Below are positions 18,163-26,431 of a stretch of DNA of 46,021 nucleotides, piece by piece. The stretch is from Candidatus Finniella inopinata (GTDB lineage Bacteria > Pseudomonadota > Alphaproteobacteria > Paracaedibacterales > VGCI01): positions 1 through 46,021 of the forward strand of contig CAMCRD010000004.1 in assembly GCA_945877185.1 (NCBI GenBank), given 5' to 3'. Below the pieces are notes generated by a model, which saw only the letters and a program-made list of their open reading frames with translations, did no database searches and was not told the DNA's origin. The stretch's first letter is position 1. Every line of letters begins with the position of its first letter. A program made the position numbers and the translations under genes.

Positions 18163-19025
18163 AAGTAAAACCATCCAGGCCCAGGGCACGTGTGACTCTG
18201 CCAAAACGAGGTTCCCCCTCATGGAGGATGGAGACGACCATGCGCCGCTTTTGGTCAAATTCTTTGATGAAAATGGCTATTATTGGCGCCATATCGCTTA
18301 TCTTCCCTGCGCTCTTGTGGTGGACAGGCTATCCCCAGAGATTTGGGAATTTTGTTTCTCATTCTGCGATTGCAGCAACAGGCCGTATGGGTTTGCGTCT
18401 CTCTGATGTCTTGGTGGAGGGGCGCCAAAATGCACCAATTGAGAAAATTTTGAGAGTTGTTAATGTGCGTCAAGGTGATCCTTTGTTGGTGTATGATCCT
18501 TATGTCATTAAAAAGCAGCTTGAAGAGATTTCTTGGATCCGTCAAGCGACGGTTAAGCGCCAATTACCTGGGATTATTTATATTCAACTGTATGAACGTC
18601 AGCCTGTTGCCCTCTGGCAGCACCAACAAAAACATTATTTGGTGGATGAACAAGGCGTTATTATCAGCAGCGATAACCTTCAAGCATTTGATAAGTTACC
18701 TCTCATTGTGGGTGGGGATGCACCTGTTCATGCGCCCCATATTTTGCGCCTTTTGGAAAAATTTCCTGATGTTCGGAAAAGACTGACAGCGCTGGTAAGG
18801 GTCGGGGGACGTCGATGGGATTTGCATTTGGATAAATCCTTACAGGTCAAACTCCCCGAAACGAAAGTGGAAGATGCTCTCGTGCGATTGGCTTTATTGA
18901 TTCAGCAGAAAAAGCTTAATCCCTCAGAAGTCTCTGTTGTTGACCTGAGGGTGCAAAATCAAATGGTGATGCGCCTCTCTCCAACGGCGGCTGTGCGTCT
19001 AAAGGGCAAAGGGAAAGAAACCTAA
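18150..19025 (+). CDS. ftsQ: Cell division protein FtsQ
   Basis: A 291-residue bitopic protein: a basic cytoplasmic tail (~40 residues), one membrane segment (about 41-60, MAIIGAISLIFPALLWW), then a POTRA domain (about 75-150, beginning LSDVLVEGRQNAP) and the FtsQ/DivIB beta domain with LPLIVGGDAP and the WDLHL...VKLPE region. FtsQ joins FtsL and FtsB to control septal synthesis. It overlaps ddl. In-frame ATGs further in (18228, 18240) could also be used; I keep the longer form because alphaproteobacterial FtsQ usually has a long tail. Confidence 0.88.
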   Translation: MRGLKVKPSRPRARVTLPKRGSPSWRMETTMRRFWSNSLMKMAIIGAISLIFPALLWWTGYPQRFGNFVSHSAIAATGRMGLRLSDVLVEGRQNAPIEKILRVVNVRQGDPLLVYDPYVIKKQLEEISWIRQATVKRQLPGIIYIQLYERQPVALWQHQQKHYLVDEQGVIISSDNLQAFDKLPLIVGGDAPVHAPHILRLLEKFPDVRKRLTALVRVGGRRWDLHLDKSLQVKLPETKVEDALVRLALLIQQKKLNPSEVSVVDLRVQNQMVMRLSPTAAVRLKGKGKET

Positions 19026-19066
19026 TTGAACAAGACAAACAAGAATAAAGACGTTAAACTACGCTT

Positions 19067-20347
19067 ATGAATATCTTTACAAAAAAAACAACCAAAAGTC
19101 GCCAAGATATTTTTGCGGCTTTGGATATTGGCACCAGTAAGGTCTGTTGTGCCATTGCGAAAGTTGAGAATCGCCCCCATGAAAAGGAGGGAGAGGTTTT
19201 ACGCCTGATTGGTGTGGGCCATCAATCTTCAAAAGGAATTAAAGGTGGCCTTATTGTTGATCTCGAAGCTCTCGAAGATGCAATTTTAAACGCAGTCCAT
19301 TCTGCTGAGCAAATGGCTGGGCAAACAATTTCAGAGGTTTGTATTAACTTGCCGGCTTCAAGCGTGCGGTCTCAAACTTTTGAGTCTCATGTGAGCATTG
19401 TGAATCAAACAGTGGATGAGACGCATGTTCGTCGTCTCTTGACCTTTGGTCGAAACGCACAAATTTCAGAGAACCAACAAATCATCCATGCATTGCCCAT
19501 TAGTTATTCCATCGATGGCACCCATGGGATCCATGATCCTCGGGGTATGGTAGGAGGTCAATTAAGCGTCACAATTCACCTTGTCACGGCCCCAAAAGCC
19601 CTGATTCGTAATTTTCAAAATTGCATCGGTCGATGCCATCTCGATGTGAGTGGCTTTGTTGTGACGCCCTATGCTTCCGGTCTCTCAACCCTTGTTGATG
19701 ATGAATTAACACTTGGGGCAACGGTTATTGACATGGGGGGGGGGACAACAACCATAGCCTCTTTTCTTGATGGAACGCTGATTCATGTGGATAGTATTCC
19801 CATTGGAGGCGCCCAAGTAACGAGTGACATTGCCCGAGGGATATCAACCCCATTGGTTCAGGCGGAGCGTTTAAAAACGCTCTATGGGACAGTGATCCTT
19901 TCATCGGCGGATGAGCGAGAGAATATTGTCGTCCCTCAATTGGGAGAAAGCCAGGGACCCCAAACTCACCAAATTTCAAAATCTCTGCTCACCCATATTG
20001 TCCGGGCGCGCGTGGAAGAAACACTTGAATTAATTTGGAGTCGCCTTGCCGCAACGGGGATGGATCGCCTTGTTTGTCAGCGAATCATCTTAACGGGCGG
20101 CGGAAGTCAGCTTCCGGGGATACGAGAGATGGCAGCAACTTTATGGGGTCGGCAAGTTCGTCAGGGTCAGCCCATCGGGGTGATCGGCGCCAGTGATTTT
20201 GCCACAAATCCAATGTTTGCTACGTGTGCTGGCTTGCTTCAGTATGGTTGGCGTGACTACGCGGGGAGTCAAAATACCATGCAGATGGATGCAGCGCCGA
20301 CTCATTTGTGGCAGCGTGTTGCCACATGGGTAAAAGAGAATTTCTGA
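19067..20347 (+). CDS. ftsA: Cell division protein FtsA
   Basis: A 426-residue actin-like ATPase that tethers FtsZ filaments to the membrane. Phosphate-1 motif ALDIGTSKVCCAIAK (about 18-32), a 1C domain after it, phosphate-2 TVIDMGGGTTTIASF, the adenosine motif ILTGGGSQLPGI, and a C-terminal amphipathic end (HLWQRVATWVKENF) that would bind the membrane. The start has no strong ribosome site. ftsZ, its partner, normally follows directly but is absent from this window. Confidence 0.94.
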   Translation: MNIFTKKTTKSRQDIFAALDIGTSKVCCAIAKVENRPHEKEGEVLRLIGVGHQSSKGIKGGLIVDLEALEDAILNAVHSAEQMAGQTISEVCINLPASSVRSQTFESHVSIVNQTVDETHVRRLLTFGRNAQISENQQIIHALPISYSIDGTHGIHDPRGMVGGQLSVTIHLVTAPKALIRNFQNCIGRCHLDVSGFVVTPYASGLSTLVDDELTLGATVIDMGGGTTTIASFLDGTLIHVDSIPIGGAQVTSDIARGISTPLVQAERLKTLYGTVILSSADERENIVVPQLGESQGPQTHQISKSLLTHIVRARVEETLELIWSRLAATGMDRLVCQRIILTGGGSQLPGIREMAATLWGRQVRQGQPIGVIGASDFATNPMFATCAGLLQYGWRDYAGSQNTMQMDAAPTHLWQRVATWVKENF

Positions 20348-20662
20348 AGGGGTTGGGCTCTTTCAGTTTTATTTTTGTGTAGCTGTTTGGCTATTATTAT
20401 TCCCCCCTTTAAAGCTAATATAAAAATTATCTGAAATTTGTGTGTTTGAACCGCAACAACTCTTGTTTTACATTCCTGTCCTGCAAGAAACCCTATTGTA
20501 TTGGCGCTTATTATATAGGTAAAAGTGAAGAACCCTAAGGGTGGGACAGCAATTAAAGGATTTTGGTTCCGCAAGCTCAGTAAGATTTGATTTAAAGGGC
20601 CTTCAGGGGATGATTTGGCTAACTAAAATATAAATATAAATATAAAAAAATAAGAGGAAGCT
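20348..20662 (+). other. Gap after ftsA; site where ftsZ is normally found
   Basis: There is no ftsZ fragment in this 315-bp stretch on either strand. A minus-strand open frame crosses it but has no ribosome site or family features. The last 40 bp is a run of ATAAAT units followed by AAGAGGAAG, giving the promoter-proximal region and ribosome site of the next gene. Confidence 0.5.
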
Positions 20663-21310
20663 ATGAAAAAGATTTTATCAACTGCCCTAATCAATACAAT
20701 TTTAGTTGGAAGTAGTTTTGCAGATGCTCCATCCCCTGTTTTTAATGGTCTTTATCTGGGTGGTGGGTTGAATTATATAAATGAAAAAGTTAAAACGAAT
20801 GCTTCTTATACGATAGGGGTGAACAACGGAAGTACAAACAAGACAGAAGCCCTCCGTGGGGCCGGAATTAAATTCTTTTGTGGTTATGGAATCATTATTC
20901 AGGAGAATATTTATTTAGGCGCTGAATTAGGATTGGGTATTGATCGTATTGTGGGTAACAATAAAAGTAAGGTTATAGAGTCCGGTAATAATGTAAATTA
21001 TAGCGTTTCTGGTCGTGTCGGGTATGGTACATCAAATATTTTACCTTATATGAAGTTCGGTTATGAAGGACGCCCCTCTATGAAAGTTTTAAATGCGTTT
21101 GATATTAGTCGGAATGGTTATATTTGGGGTGGTGGTATGGATCTTGCTTTATATATCAACATCTTCCTTCGTGCAGAATATGTCCATGGGTTTGGCGCCA
21201 AGAGTAAGATAGCAGGGCAGAGCACATTTGCGGATGTCCCCCTGTCAGCTCAAGGAAAGTCTAAAGTTTCTTCAGATTCATTCCTCCTTGGTGCCGCTTA
21301 TAAATTTTGA
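20663..21310 (+). CDS. Outer-membrane beta-barrel (porin/OmpA-like) protein
   Basis: A 215-residue exported protein. The signal peptide MKKILSTALINTILVGSSFA is followed by DAPSPVFNGLYLGGGLNYI, typical of small 8-stranded opacity/Omp25-like barrels. Strands alternate polar and aromatic residues, glycines are frequent, and it ends in AYKF with a terminal Phe that BAM recognises. AAGAGGAAG precedes the ATG. Families of this type act as surface or structural proteins in host-associated alphaproteobacteria. It takes the position usually held by ftsZ but is likely transcribed separately. Confidence 0.8.
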   Translation: MKKILSTALINTILVGSSFADAPSPVFNGLYLGGGLNYINEKVKTNASYTIGVNNGSTNKTEALRGAGIKFFCGYGIIIQENIYLGAELGLGIDRIVGNNKSKVIESGNNVNYSVSGRVGYGTSNILPYMKFGYEGRPSMKVLNAFDISRNGYIWGGGMDLALYINIFLRAEYVHGFGAKSKIAGQSTFADVPLSAQGKSKVSSDSFLLGAAYKF

Positions 21311-21313
21311 TAT

Positions 21314-21366
21314 CTAGGCTTTCTCTTTTGGTCGCTTGACCTTTAAGTGCTGAAAGAGAAGCCTAA
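21314..21366. terminator. Candidate bidirectional terminator between convergent genes
   Basis: TAGGCTTTCTCTTT (from 21315) pairs with AAAGAGAAGCCTA (to 21365), with one bulge and a ~24-nt loop, in the 64-bp gap between the convergent beta-barrel gene and the next one. The T-rich inner part is not a textbook U tract, so confidence is modest. Confidence 0.4.
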
Positions 21367-21374
21367 CAACTTCT

Positions 21375-23486
21375 TCAAAACAAAAAGAGTGCATCATCTT
21401 GTGGGCATACTTTTGCATGCAGCATAATTTTTGTTTTTAAAGCAGGAGGGACAGGCATAAACCGTTCTACTCCCTCCCGGATTGCTTTTTGCAGAATGCA
21501 CATAGCCGTATCGAAATGCGACGGATTTTTCAACAGGGAAGATCCCATAAACCAAAGGCCGATTGAATCATGCGGATTTTTTTCACAGATTATTTTGGTA
21601 AATTCAAGAACAAGGGCTTCTTTTCCAAGTGTTTGGTAGAGGTTGAAAAAGGGAAGTAAAATGTCTGTGCGATAGGGCATGACGTCAATATGATCTTTTG
21701 CTAACTGTTCCCAGGTTTTGAAGGTTCGGGCATCGAGGAACTTCAGGGTCTCTGGTTTTGAAGCAAGTTCGCTCAAGATATTGATGGCAACATTATTACT
21801 TAAATAATTTCCATCTTTTGGTAAAGACTTGAGATGATGAACGAGCTTTAGGGAATAGGTCACAAGTTCCTGAGGCTCTTTTTCAAGTTCGCTTTGTAGG
21901 GCCGTTGCAAACAAACGCGCTGAAGTAACTTGTCTTTGAGCCCCGAATGGCACTTCTAAACGAAGGTATGGCGCATCAATGAGCACACTAACCAATTTTT
22001 TTGTAGGGGGTGCTTTGTCTTTTAAATCTTTCTGATATCCCCAAGTTATGGCGCCTTGCACGCTTGAAAAAATCAGCAATAAAACCGCAAATCCAAGGAC
22101 GGCTTTTGGCTTCAACAGAGAAGACCAGGGGACGGGCGTGCGCTGCTTACATAAGACGGCAAGTGTGAGAAGGGTAAAGGGAATGGTTATGATGAATTGA
22201 AACCAGAATAACAATTGAACTTGGTAAGAAACTAGAAAAGCCACCCCGATGAGGAAGAAATTTCGAGACAAAGAGTTAAGAAGCTTATATTGAATATATA
22301 AGTATAAACTAACACCCAGGAGTCCTATGGAATGAAAATAATTTGTCAAAATATTGTGGGTATGTAAAAGATCACGATGAACCAACTCCCAGCTTGGATT
22401 GTAATCTTTACCGCTAAAAATACTGATTTGATCAATTAAGAACATATTAGAAGCTGATATGTTGCTAAAGGTGCCCCACCCCTTTCCAATAAACAGTTGC
22501 TGAATCCATTCCCAAGTTAAAGGTGCGACCCACAAATCTACAAAAGTGACTTTGGATAACCAAGTGCGGCTGGTAATCGTTGAAAGATCGGCAAAAGATT
22601 TCAAAGATTCAGGAAATAACCTTGAGAAATCATCATAGAAAGTAATCAATATTGTCAGAGCAAAAGATAAACTAAAAAAACCAAGGTGGAGAAGATTCCG
22701 TCTCCAAGGAGCAGGAAAGAATCCGATACCTGTCGCAATGATCGAAAAAACAATCCCATAAGCTAAGCTTTTGTTGCTGGCGTAATAGGCGATAAGCGTG
22801 AACAGAGTAATGGCAATGACGTCGTTTAGGTATTTTCCCTTCAAGTCTTTACGAATAGAGAGATAGAGAGCAGCAAGGGCTATATCAATAAAAGAGAGAA
22901 AATCAGGAAAGAAATAAGGAGCCCATTGCCAGTACCGCCAACTCATAAAAGGGGATTCCATGGATCCAACGATGGTAAGGACGCTAATCGTAAGGCCAAC
23001 CAAAAGAGCTGTGGCAAAAATTAATTTTCGATAAGCTGCAATGCGTGTGAGGATAGAAAAATTGAATGCCAAAATACCGGAAGCGATAAAAGTAAGAGCT
23101 CCTTCAGCGATATGGGGGGAACCTCCTGTCAAATCTCGCAAAGGTAAAACATGAAAAGGAGAAATAAGGAGGGTTACAATTCCCAAAAGAAGGGGACCCC
23201 ATACGATGGGAAGCTTGGAAGTATGATAGGCTAATCGTGGATATTTTTTCTCTAAGAAATACACCCATAAGCCAGTCGCAGCAGAAATTGCCCAAAATGC
23301 AATAAGGCACGTTTCAGCTTGGCTGTAGTATCCAAAGCGTGTCGGCGGTAGGCTGCACAAAGGCGCCAACAAGGCTAAGCAAGCGAGGATGACGCCCACT
23401 TGGCTCAGAGACAAGAGGTGTGACAGGGAGAGCAAGTGTGTGGGTTGTATCGTGTGAATATTTTTTTCTTTTCTTGTTGGACGCAT
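21375..23486 (-). CDS. O-antigen ligase / Wzy-like membrane protein with large C-terminal domain
   Basis: A 703-residue polytopic protein with about ten to twelve membrane segments up to residue ~470, then a ~230-residue soluble helical tail with TPR-like spacing. The loop DLLHTHNILTNYFHSIGLLG (about residue 370-390) is the histidine-rich periplasmic loop of the Wzy/WaaL (Wzy_C) superfamily, which transfers or polymerises glycans on undecaprenyl carriers. That would place it in lipopolysaccharide or other surface-glycan assembly, using the same lipid carrier as the Mur pathway. No partner glycosyltransferase genes are nearby. Substrate unknown; pilin O-glycosyltransferases share the fold. Confidence 0.7.
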   Translation of the reverse strand: MRPTRKEKNIHTIQPTHLLSLSHLLSLSQVGVILACLALLAPLCSLPPTRFGYYSQAETCLIAFWAISAATGLWVYFLEKKYPRLAYHTSKLPIVWGPLLLGIVTLLISPFHVLPLRDLTGGSPHIAEGALTFIASGILAFNFSILTRIAAYRKLIFATALLVGLTISVLTIVGSMESPFMSWRYWQWAPYFFPDFLSFIDIALAALYLSIRKDLKGKYLNDVIAITLFTLIAYYASNKSLAYGIVFSIIATGIGFFPAPWRRNLLHLGFFSLSFALTILITFYDDFSRLFPESLKSFADLSTITSRTWLSKVTFVDLWVAPLTWEWIQQLFIGKGWGTFSNISASNMFLIDQISIFSGKDYNPSWELVHRDLLHTHNILTNYFHSIGLLGVSLYLYIQYKLLNSLSRNFFLIGVAFLVSYQVQLLFWFQFIITIPFTLLTLAVLCKQRTPVPWSSLLKPKAVLGFAVLLLIFSSVQGAITWGYQKDLKDKAPPTKKLVSVLIDAPYLRLEVPFGAQRQVTSARLFATALQSELEKEPQELVTYSLKLVHHLKSLPKDGNYLSNNVAINILSELASKPETLKFLDARTFKTWEQLAKDHIDVMPYRTDILLPFFNLYQTLGKEALVLEFTKIICEKNPHDSIGLWFMGSSLLKNPSHFDTAMCILQKAIREGVERFMPVPPALKTKIMLHAKVCPQDDALFLF

Positions 23487-23580
23487 CGATAATAGTAACC
23501 TTTTTGAAAATTATCTCATATAACGTGCCAAGCATAATTTTCATCATAAAATGTGAATAAAATTCTATTGGCTGTTTTAC

Positions 23581-23731
23581 CTCTCCCCTTGTGGGAGAGG
23601 TCGAGACGAGCGTAGCGCTGTGGCGGGTGAGGGGTGAGTTTGCAACAAATAGTTTCTTTTCCCCAACACTTCTACCCCTCACCCACCTTCTTCACTTCGT
23701 TCAGAAGGTGACCTCTCCCACAAGGGGCGAG
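23581..23731. repeat. Imperfect palindromic intergenic repeat (CTCTCCC...GGGAGAG type)
   Basis: CTCTCCCCTTGTGGGAGAGG (23581-23600) is both a local hairpin and the left arm of a larger inverted repeat whose right arm ends ACCTCTCCCACAAGGGGCGA (23711-23730). The inner arms (GGCGGGTGAGGGGTGAG and CTACCCCTCACCCACC) also pair. Such repeats recur in intergenic regions of many host-associated genomes. It lies in the 23487-24019 gap, which contains no gene that I can support. Confidence 0.7.
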
Positions 23732-23863
23732 CATATATCATTTAAATCTCTTTTTAATTCCATATATTCTGCGGGTTTCAAGGGTTTTTAACTTTTTAAA
23801 TTTTCAAATGTCAGCAGGGTGTTAGAAGTGGAAAGTCATCTTAGCCACCATCCAGTACTCAGC

Positions 23864-23874
23864 CCATGGCTATA
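23864..23874 (+). repeat. Candidate left attachment repeat of the integrated element
   Basis: CCATGGCTATA here recurs as a direct repeat at 30530-30540. The two copies bracket the integrase-primase element. An 11-bp match is short and no tRNA gene is present, so this is only a candidate attachment core. Confidence 0.25.
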
Positions 23875-24019
23875 ATTAAGCACACGAATGAAGAAAGTTT
23901 TTCCTTTTTTTATTGCACCAGTTATAAGGAAAGCTTATTTTTCTAGTTAAATTGCCCTGCTTAACGGGGCTTGTTAAATAGTGTGAACCTCAATCAGAAA
24001 TGTCAACAAAGAGTTACAA

Positions 24020-24853
24020 ATGCCAAAATCTTACCGTCCTCCATGGCTCCCAGTTATTGTAGGCAACTCACCCGATCCATACAATCCCAAAAGTTGCAAC
24101 TCATTGGTAAAAATATTTTATACGCCAATTGAGGCTGCTATTCGTTGGTGTGGGTTGATTGGACATGAAGCCGACATACTGCGCGAAACAGGCGATGATT
24201 TGTTTCCTAACGCAGCGAAGTTCTCACACTGGCCGTGCTTACGGGCTAACACGGAAAAAATCATTGATGCCTGTAGAAATGGTAGCTTAATTTTCGGAAA
24301 TCAGGGTGTAACGATTAAACAGACAGAGAGCTGGCGAATTACAATGGTTGCCCCTCCCTATTTAACGATCATGCATACTGATCTTAAAGAATGGATGACC
24401 AAACACTATCCCGATCAAAAGCCAGCTTTTTTATTTGATGAAGTGGAACGAACGGCCAATGCCGCGCTTAATGCGGATGGATTTATATCTTTGCAGGCTG
24501 ACCACGATGCGCTCAAGGTTAAGCTTACCACGTTAGAGGCGGAATATTCCGCCATCAAAAACGAATATAACGCCTTAATGAACAAAGTTGACGGCCCGAA
24601 CAACGATTTAAAAGGCAGGGAAGCGCTAAATGAGCGTTCAGAAAAGACCTACCACAACATCATTGTCGCCCTTTTAGACTACATTCAAGGCGATTTTCCA
24701 GGGATTGAGAAACATCCAAAATTTAAAAGCGAAGCCCAGTTAATTGAAGCAATATCTATAAAATATCGCGGTTATGGAGGTTTGTCGAAAAGAAATCTAG
24801 AGGATAAATTTGGCATAGCCAAAAATAATTTTAAAGAACAATCTCGTAGCTAA
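24020..24853 (+). CDS. Mobile-element-associated coiled-coil protein, possible regulator
   Basis: A 277-residue protein in three parts: a globular N-terminal region (to ~130), a coiled coil (about 150-205, LEAEYSAIKNEYNALMNKV), and a C-terminal block ending GLSKRNLEDKFGIAKNNF. Proteins with this C-terminal block (roughly G-LS-RTLE-KFA-AK) are common at edges of genomic islands near integrases; their function is not established to my knowledge. It sits upstream of palindromic CACCGCAATTGCGGTG sites, the first of which doubles as its terminator. That pairing suggests, but does not show, that it is a DNA-binding regulator of the element. Ribosome site weak. Confidence 0.6.
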   Translation: MPKSYRPPWLPVIVGNSPDPYNPKSCNSLVKIFYTPIEAAIRWCGLIGHEADILRETGDDLFPNAAKFSHWPCLRANTEKIIDACRNGSLIFGNQGVTIKQTESWRITMVAPPYLTIMHTDLKEWMTKHYPDQKPAFLFDEVERTANAALNADGFISLQADHDALKVKLTTLEAEYSAIKNEYNALMNKVDGPNNDLKGREALNERSEKTYHNIIVALLDYIQGDFPGIEKHPKFKSEAQLIEAISIKYRGYGGLSKRNLEDKFGIAKNNFKEQSRS

Positions 24854-24890
24854 AAGGAATTTTCACAAACAATTAATGCACTTTTTGAAT

Positions 24891-24915
24891 TCACCGCAAT
24901 TGCGGTGATTTTTTT
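24891..24915 (+). terminator. Rho-independent terminator made from a palindrome
   Basis: TCACCGCAATTGCGGTGA followed by TTTTTTT gives a 7-bp GC-rich stem with an AATT loop and a U tract, 38 bp after the 24020-24853 gene. The same palindrome recurs twice at 25031-25069. Confidence 0.7.
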
Positions 24916-25030
24916 GCCCATCCAAATCTGAAAAATACCGCAATTATGGGGGGATGGCGAAAAAGAACTTTGGACGAAAAACTGACCATCGCCAAAAAAA
25001 GCTTTCAAAAACAATGATTTCTCCCTGAAT

Positions 25031-25069
25031 TCACCGCAATTGCGGTAAAAATCACCGCAGTTGCGGTGA
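25031..25069. promoter_or_regulatory. Tandem palindromic operator-like sites before the AlpA-like gene
   Basis: Two copies of the palindrome, TCACCGCAATTGCGGTAA (25031-25048) and TCACCGCAGTTGCGGTGA (25052-25069), lie 21 bp apart, i.e. two helical turns. A half site, ACCGCAATT, is at 24937-24945. TATAGT at 25090-25095 is a possible -10, which would put the second palindrome at its -35 region. The arrangement suggests a dimeric repressor controlling the following HTH gene. Which protein binds is unknown. Confidence 0.5.
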
Positions 25070-25130
25070 ATTATTTTTTCTCATCATCCTATAGTGACAT
25101 GTCTAACAGAACCATAGAGGAGGTTACCAC

Positions 25131-25358
25131 ATGTCATCAACACCAACCAATCTTATCCCACTTAAAAATAGAGAAAAGCTGCTCAGTAACAAAGAAGCAT
25201 CGGCTTATATAGGGGTTTTGCCAGGAACGCTTGAATCATGGCGGTACTCGAAACGCTACCCGATTCCCTTCATCAAGGTTGGACGGCTCGTTAAATACCG
25301 CCAGTCTGATTTGGACATTTTTTTAGATCAAAGAACTGTTGGCGAAAGCAACAAATGA
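25131..25358 (+). CDS. AlpA/excisionase-like helix-turn-helix protein 1
   Basis: A 75-residue DNA-binding protein. LLSNKEASAYIGVLPGTLES followed by WRYSKRYPIPFIKVGRLVKY and RQSDLDIFL is the MerR-like HTH_17 fold of AlpA and excisionase proteins, with the winged part IPFIKVGR-VKY. A very good ribosome site, GAGGAGG, precedes the ATG. In satellites and integrative elements AlpA-like proteins activate or direct excision of the element. It is the first of a run of co-directional genes leading to the primase-helicase. Confidence 0.8.
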   Translation: MSSTPTNLIPLKNREKLLSNKEASAYIGVLPGTLESWRYSKRYPIPFIKVGRLVKYRQSDLDIFLDQRTVGESNK

Positions 25359-25440
25359 TGGTGGGCGCCTGATCTGATACCGGCACCCAAAAAGACGAAC
25401 GTTACACATAAAATGAAAATTAATAAGGAGGCAATAGCAA

Positions 25441-25749
25441 ATGGCAAAGCCTAAAAAGACGCCTGGCAAAGCACCGGACAAGATATCTGGTAAGGCACCC
25501 GACCCCACGCCAGACATAACCATAGGGAAACACTATGCCCCCAAGGAACTCGCGGGCATCCTCGGCGTCACAATACAAATGTTGACGTACTTACGGACGA
25601 AAGGCCGTGGACCCAAATACGTCAAGTTTGGGCGACGGAACGTCATTTACTCGGCGGTTGAAGTTGACAAGTACCTGAAAGAGCAGGAACGCCTGTCAAC
25701 TTCGGATGATGGAACCCGATATACCAGGCTTGCCCCTTATGGAACCTGA
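25441..25749 (+). CDS. AlpA/excisionase-like helix-turn-helix protein 2
   Basis: A 102-residue protein with a Lys/Pro-rich N-terminal extension (about 1-28, with repeats of GKAPD) and an HTH_17 domain (YAPKELAGILGVTIQMLTYL, RTKGRGPKYVKFGRRNVIYS, then AVEVDKYL). AAGGAGG lies ahead of the ATG. It is related in fold to the gene just upstream but not a close copy. Two different small HTH proteins in a row suggest that one controls excision and one transcription or replication; the roles cannot be assigned from sequence. Confidence 0.75.
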   Translation: MAKPKKTPGKAPDKISGKAPDPTPDITIGKHYAPKELAGILGVTIQMLTYLRTKGRGPKYVKFGRRNVIYSAVEVDKYLKEQERLSTSDDGTRYTRLAPYGT

Positions 25750-25801
25750 ATACTCTGGAACCATGACCTATGACTTTAGTCTCTATCGAAAGGAGAAAAA
25801 T

Positions 25802-26035
25802 ATGAACCTATTCTATAAAGATACATACGATCCCCCGATTCATCGGGATAGCAAGTTCATCAGCGTTCTCTACCACACCCCTGTCGGCATGTTGCTGCAG
25901 ATGAACAAAGCCCGCCTCCGGCACGCCCTTGCCAGAGCTAGACTTATCTGCCGCTGGCCGGAAGGTATTTTGGAACCCGTTACTACACTTGGAATAGAAG
26001 GAAATAACAATGTCGCTCCCTATTATTTCTGTTGA
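25802..26035 (+). CDS. Small hypothetical protein of the integrated element
   Basis: A 77-residue protein with start chosen at 25802 because of AAAGGAG just before it. It has a central helical, arginine-rich stretch (MNKARLRHALARARLICRW). No family recognised. It overlaps the next small gene by 26 bp and is co-directional with the replication genes. The longer reading frame from 25706 would overlap the preceding gene and has no ribosome site. Confidence 0.5.
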   Translation: MNLFYKDTYDPPIHRDSKFISVLYHTPVGMLLQMNKARLRHALARARLICRWPEGILEPVTTLGIEGNNNVAPYYFC

Positions 26036-26132
26036 TTCCGATTGTTTTGAGTGCCGCTTTTGTGACTGGAAAGAAAAGTGTTGGAAAAATGAAAGCCTTT
26101 TAGAACCATTCAAGGGAGGCGTAGATGTATAA
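26010..26132 (+). CDS. 40-residue cysteine-rich protein
   Basis: A very short gene, ATG preceded by AGAAGGAAATAACA, encoding a protein whose core is CFECRFCDWKEKCW (about residues 12-25), four cysteines in a CxxCxxC...C arrangement that could bind a metal. It overlaps the gene before it and the gene after it by a few bases, as expected of a genuine compact operon member. It might be a zinc-ribbon partner of the downstream primase pieces, but that is speculation. Confidence 0.5.
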   Translation: MSLPIISVDSDCFECRFCDWKEKCWKNESLLEPFKGGVDV

Positions 26133-26430
26133 CCCCAACGACAAGATAGATTTTCGACAAGTCAAGGACACCGCCAGAGGTTATGAAGAAATCTTGATCC
26201 GGCGCATCCTGCCCCATGCCGTTAAACAAGGTTCCGATTACGTCTCGATCAACCCGACACGGTATGACCGGAACCTGGGCAGCTTCCGGATTAATGCCCG
26301 AAACTTTAAATGGGCGGACTTTGCGACGGGTGATGCGGGCGGCGATATCATATCCTTGTGGGCTTACGTCCGGCAAATCTCTCAAGTTCAGGCCGCGCAA
26401 GAAATCATACATATACTGGAGGGGGCATAA
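26125..26430 (+). CDS. Primase-associated small protein (CHC2-like, cysteine-less)
   Basis: A 101-residue protein with NLGSFRINARNFKWADFATG and DAGGDIISLWAYVRQ, the pattern seen at the N-terminus of phage/plasmid primases (GSF-IN...KWADFATGD-GGD-ISL). The zinc cysteines of the CHC2 finger are not visible. CAAGGGAGG precedes the ATG and the stop is one base from the DUF927 gene start region. It probably acts with the following primase-helicase as a split first domain; the cysteine-rich 40-residue protein encoded just upstream could make up for the missing zinc site (inference). Confidence 0.65.
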   Translation: MYNPNDKIDFRQVKDTARGYEEILIRRILPHAVKQGSDYVSINPTRYDRNLGSFRINARNFKWADFATGDAGGDIISLWAYVRQISQVQAAQEIIHILEGA

Positions 26431-26431
26431 C

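Noticed and set aside
20302..20574. Minus-strand frame across the ftsA end and gap
   Set aside because: It overlaps the end of ftsA, lacks a ribosome site and has no domain; checked as a possible ftsZ remnant and it is not one.
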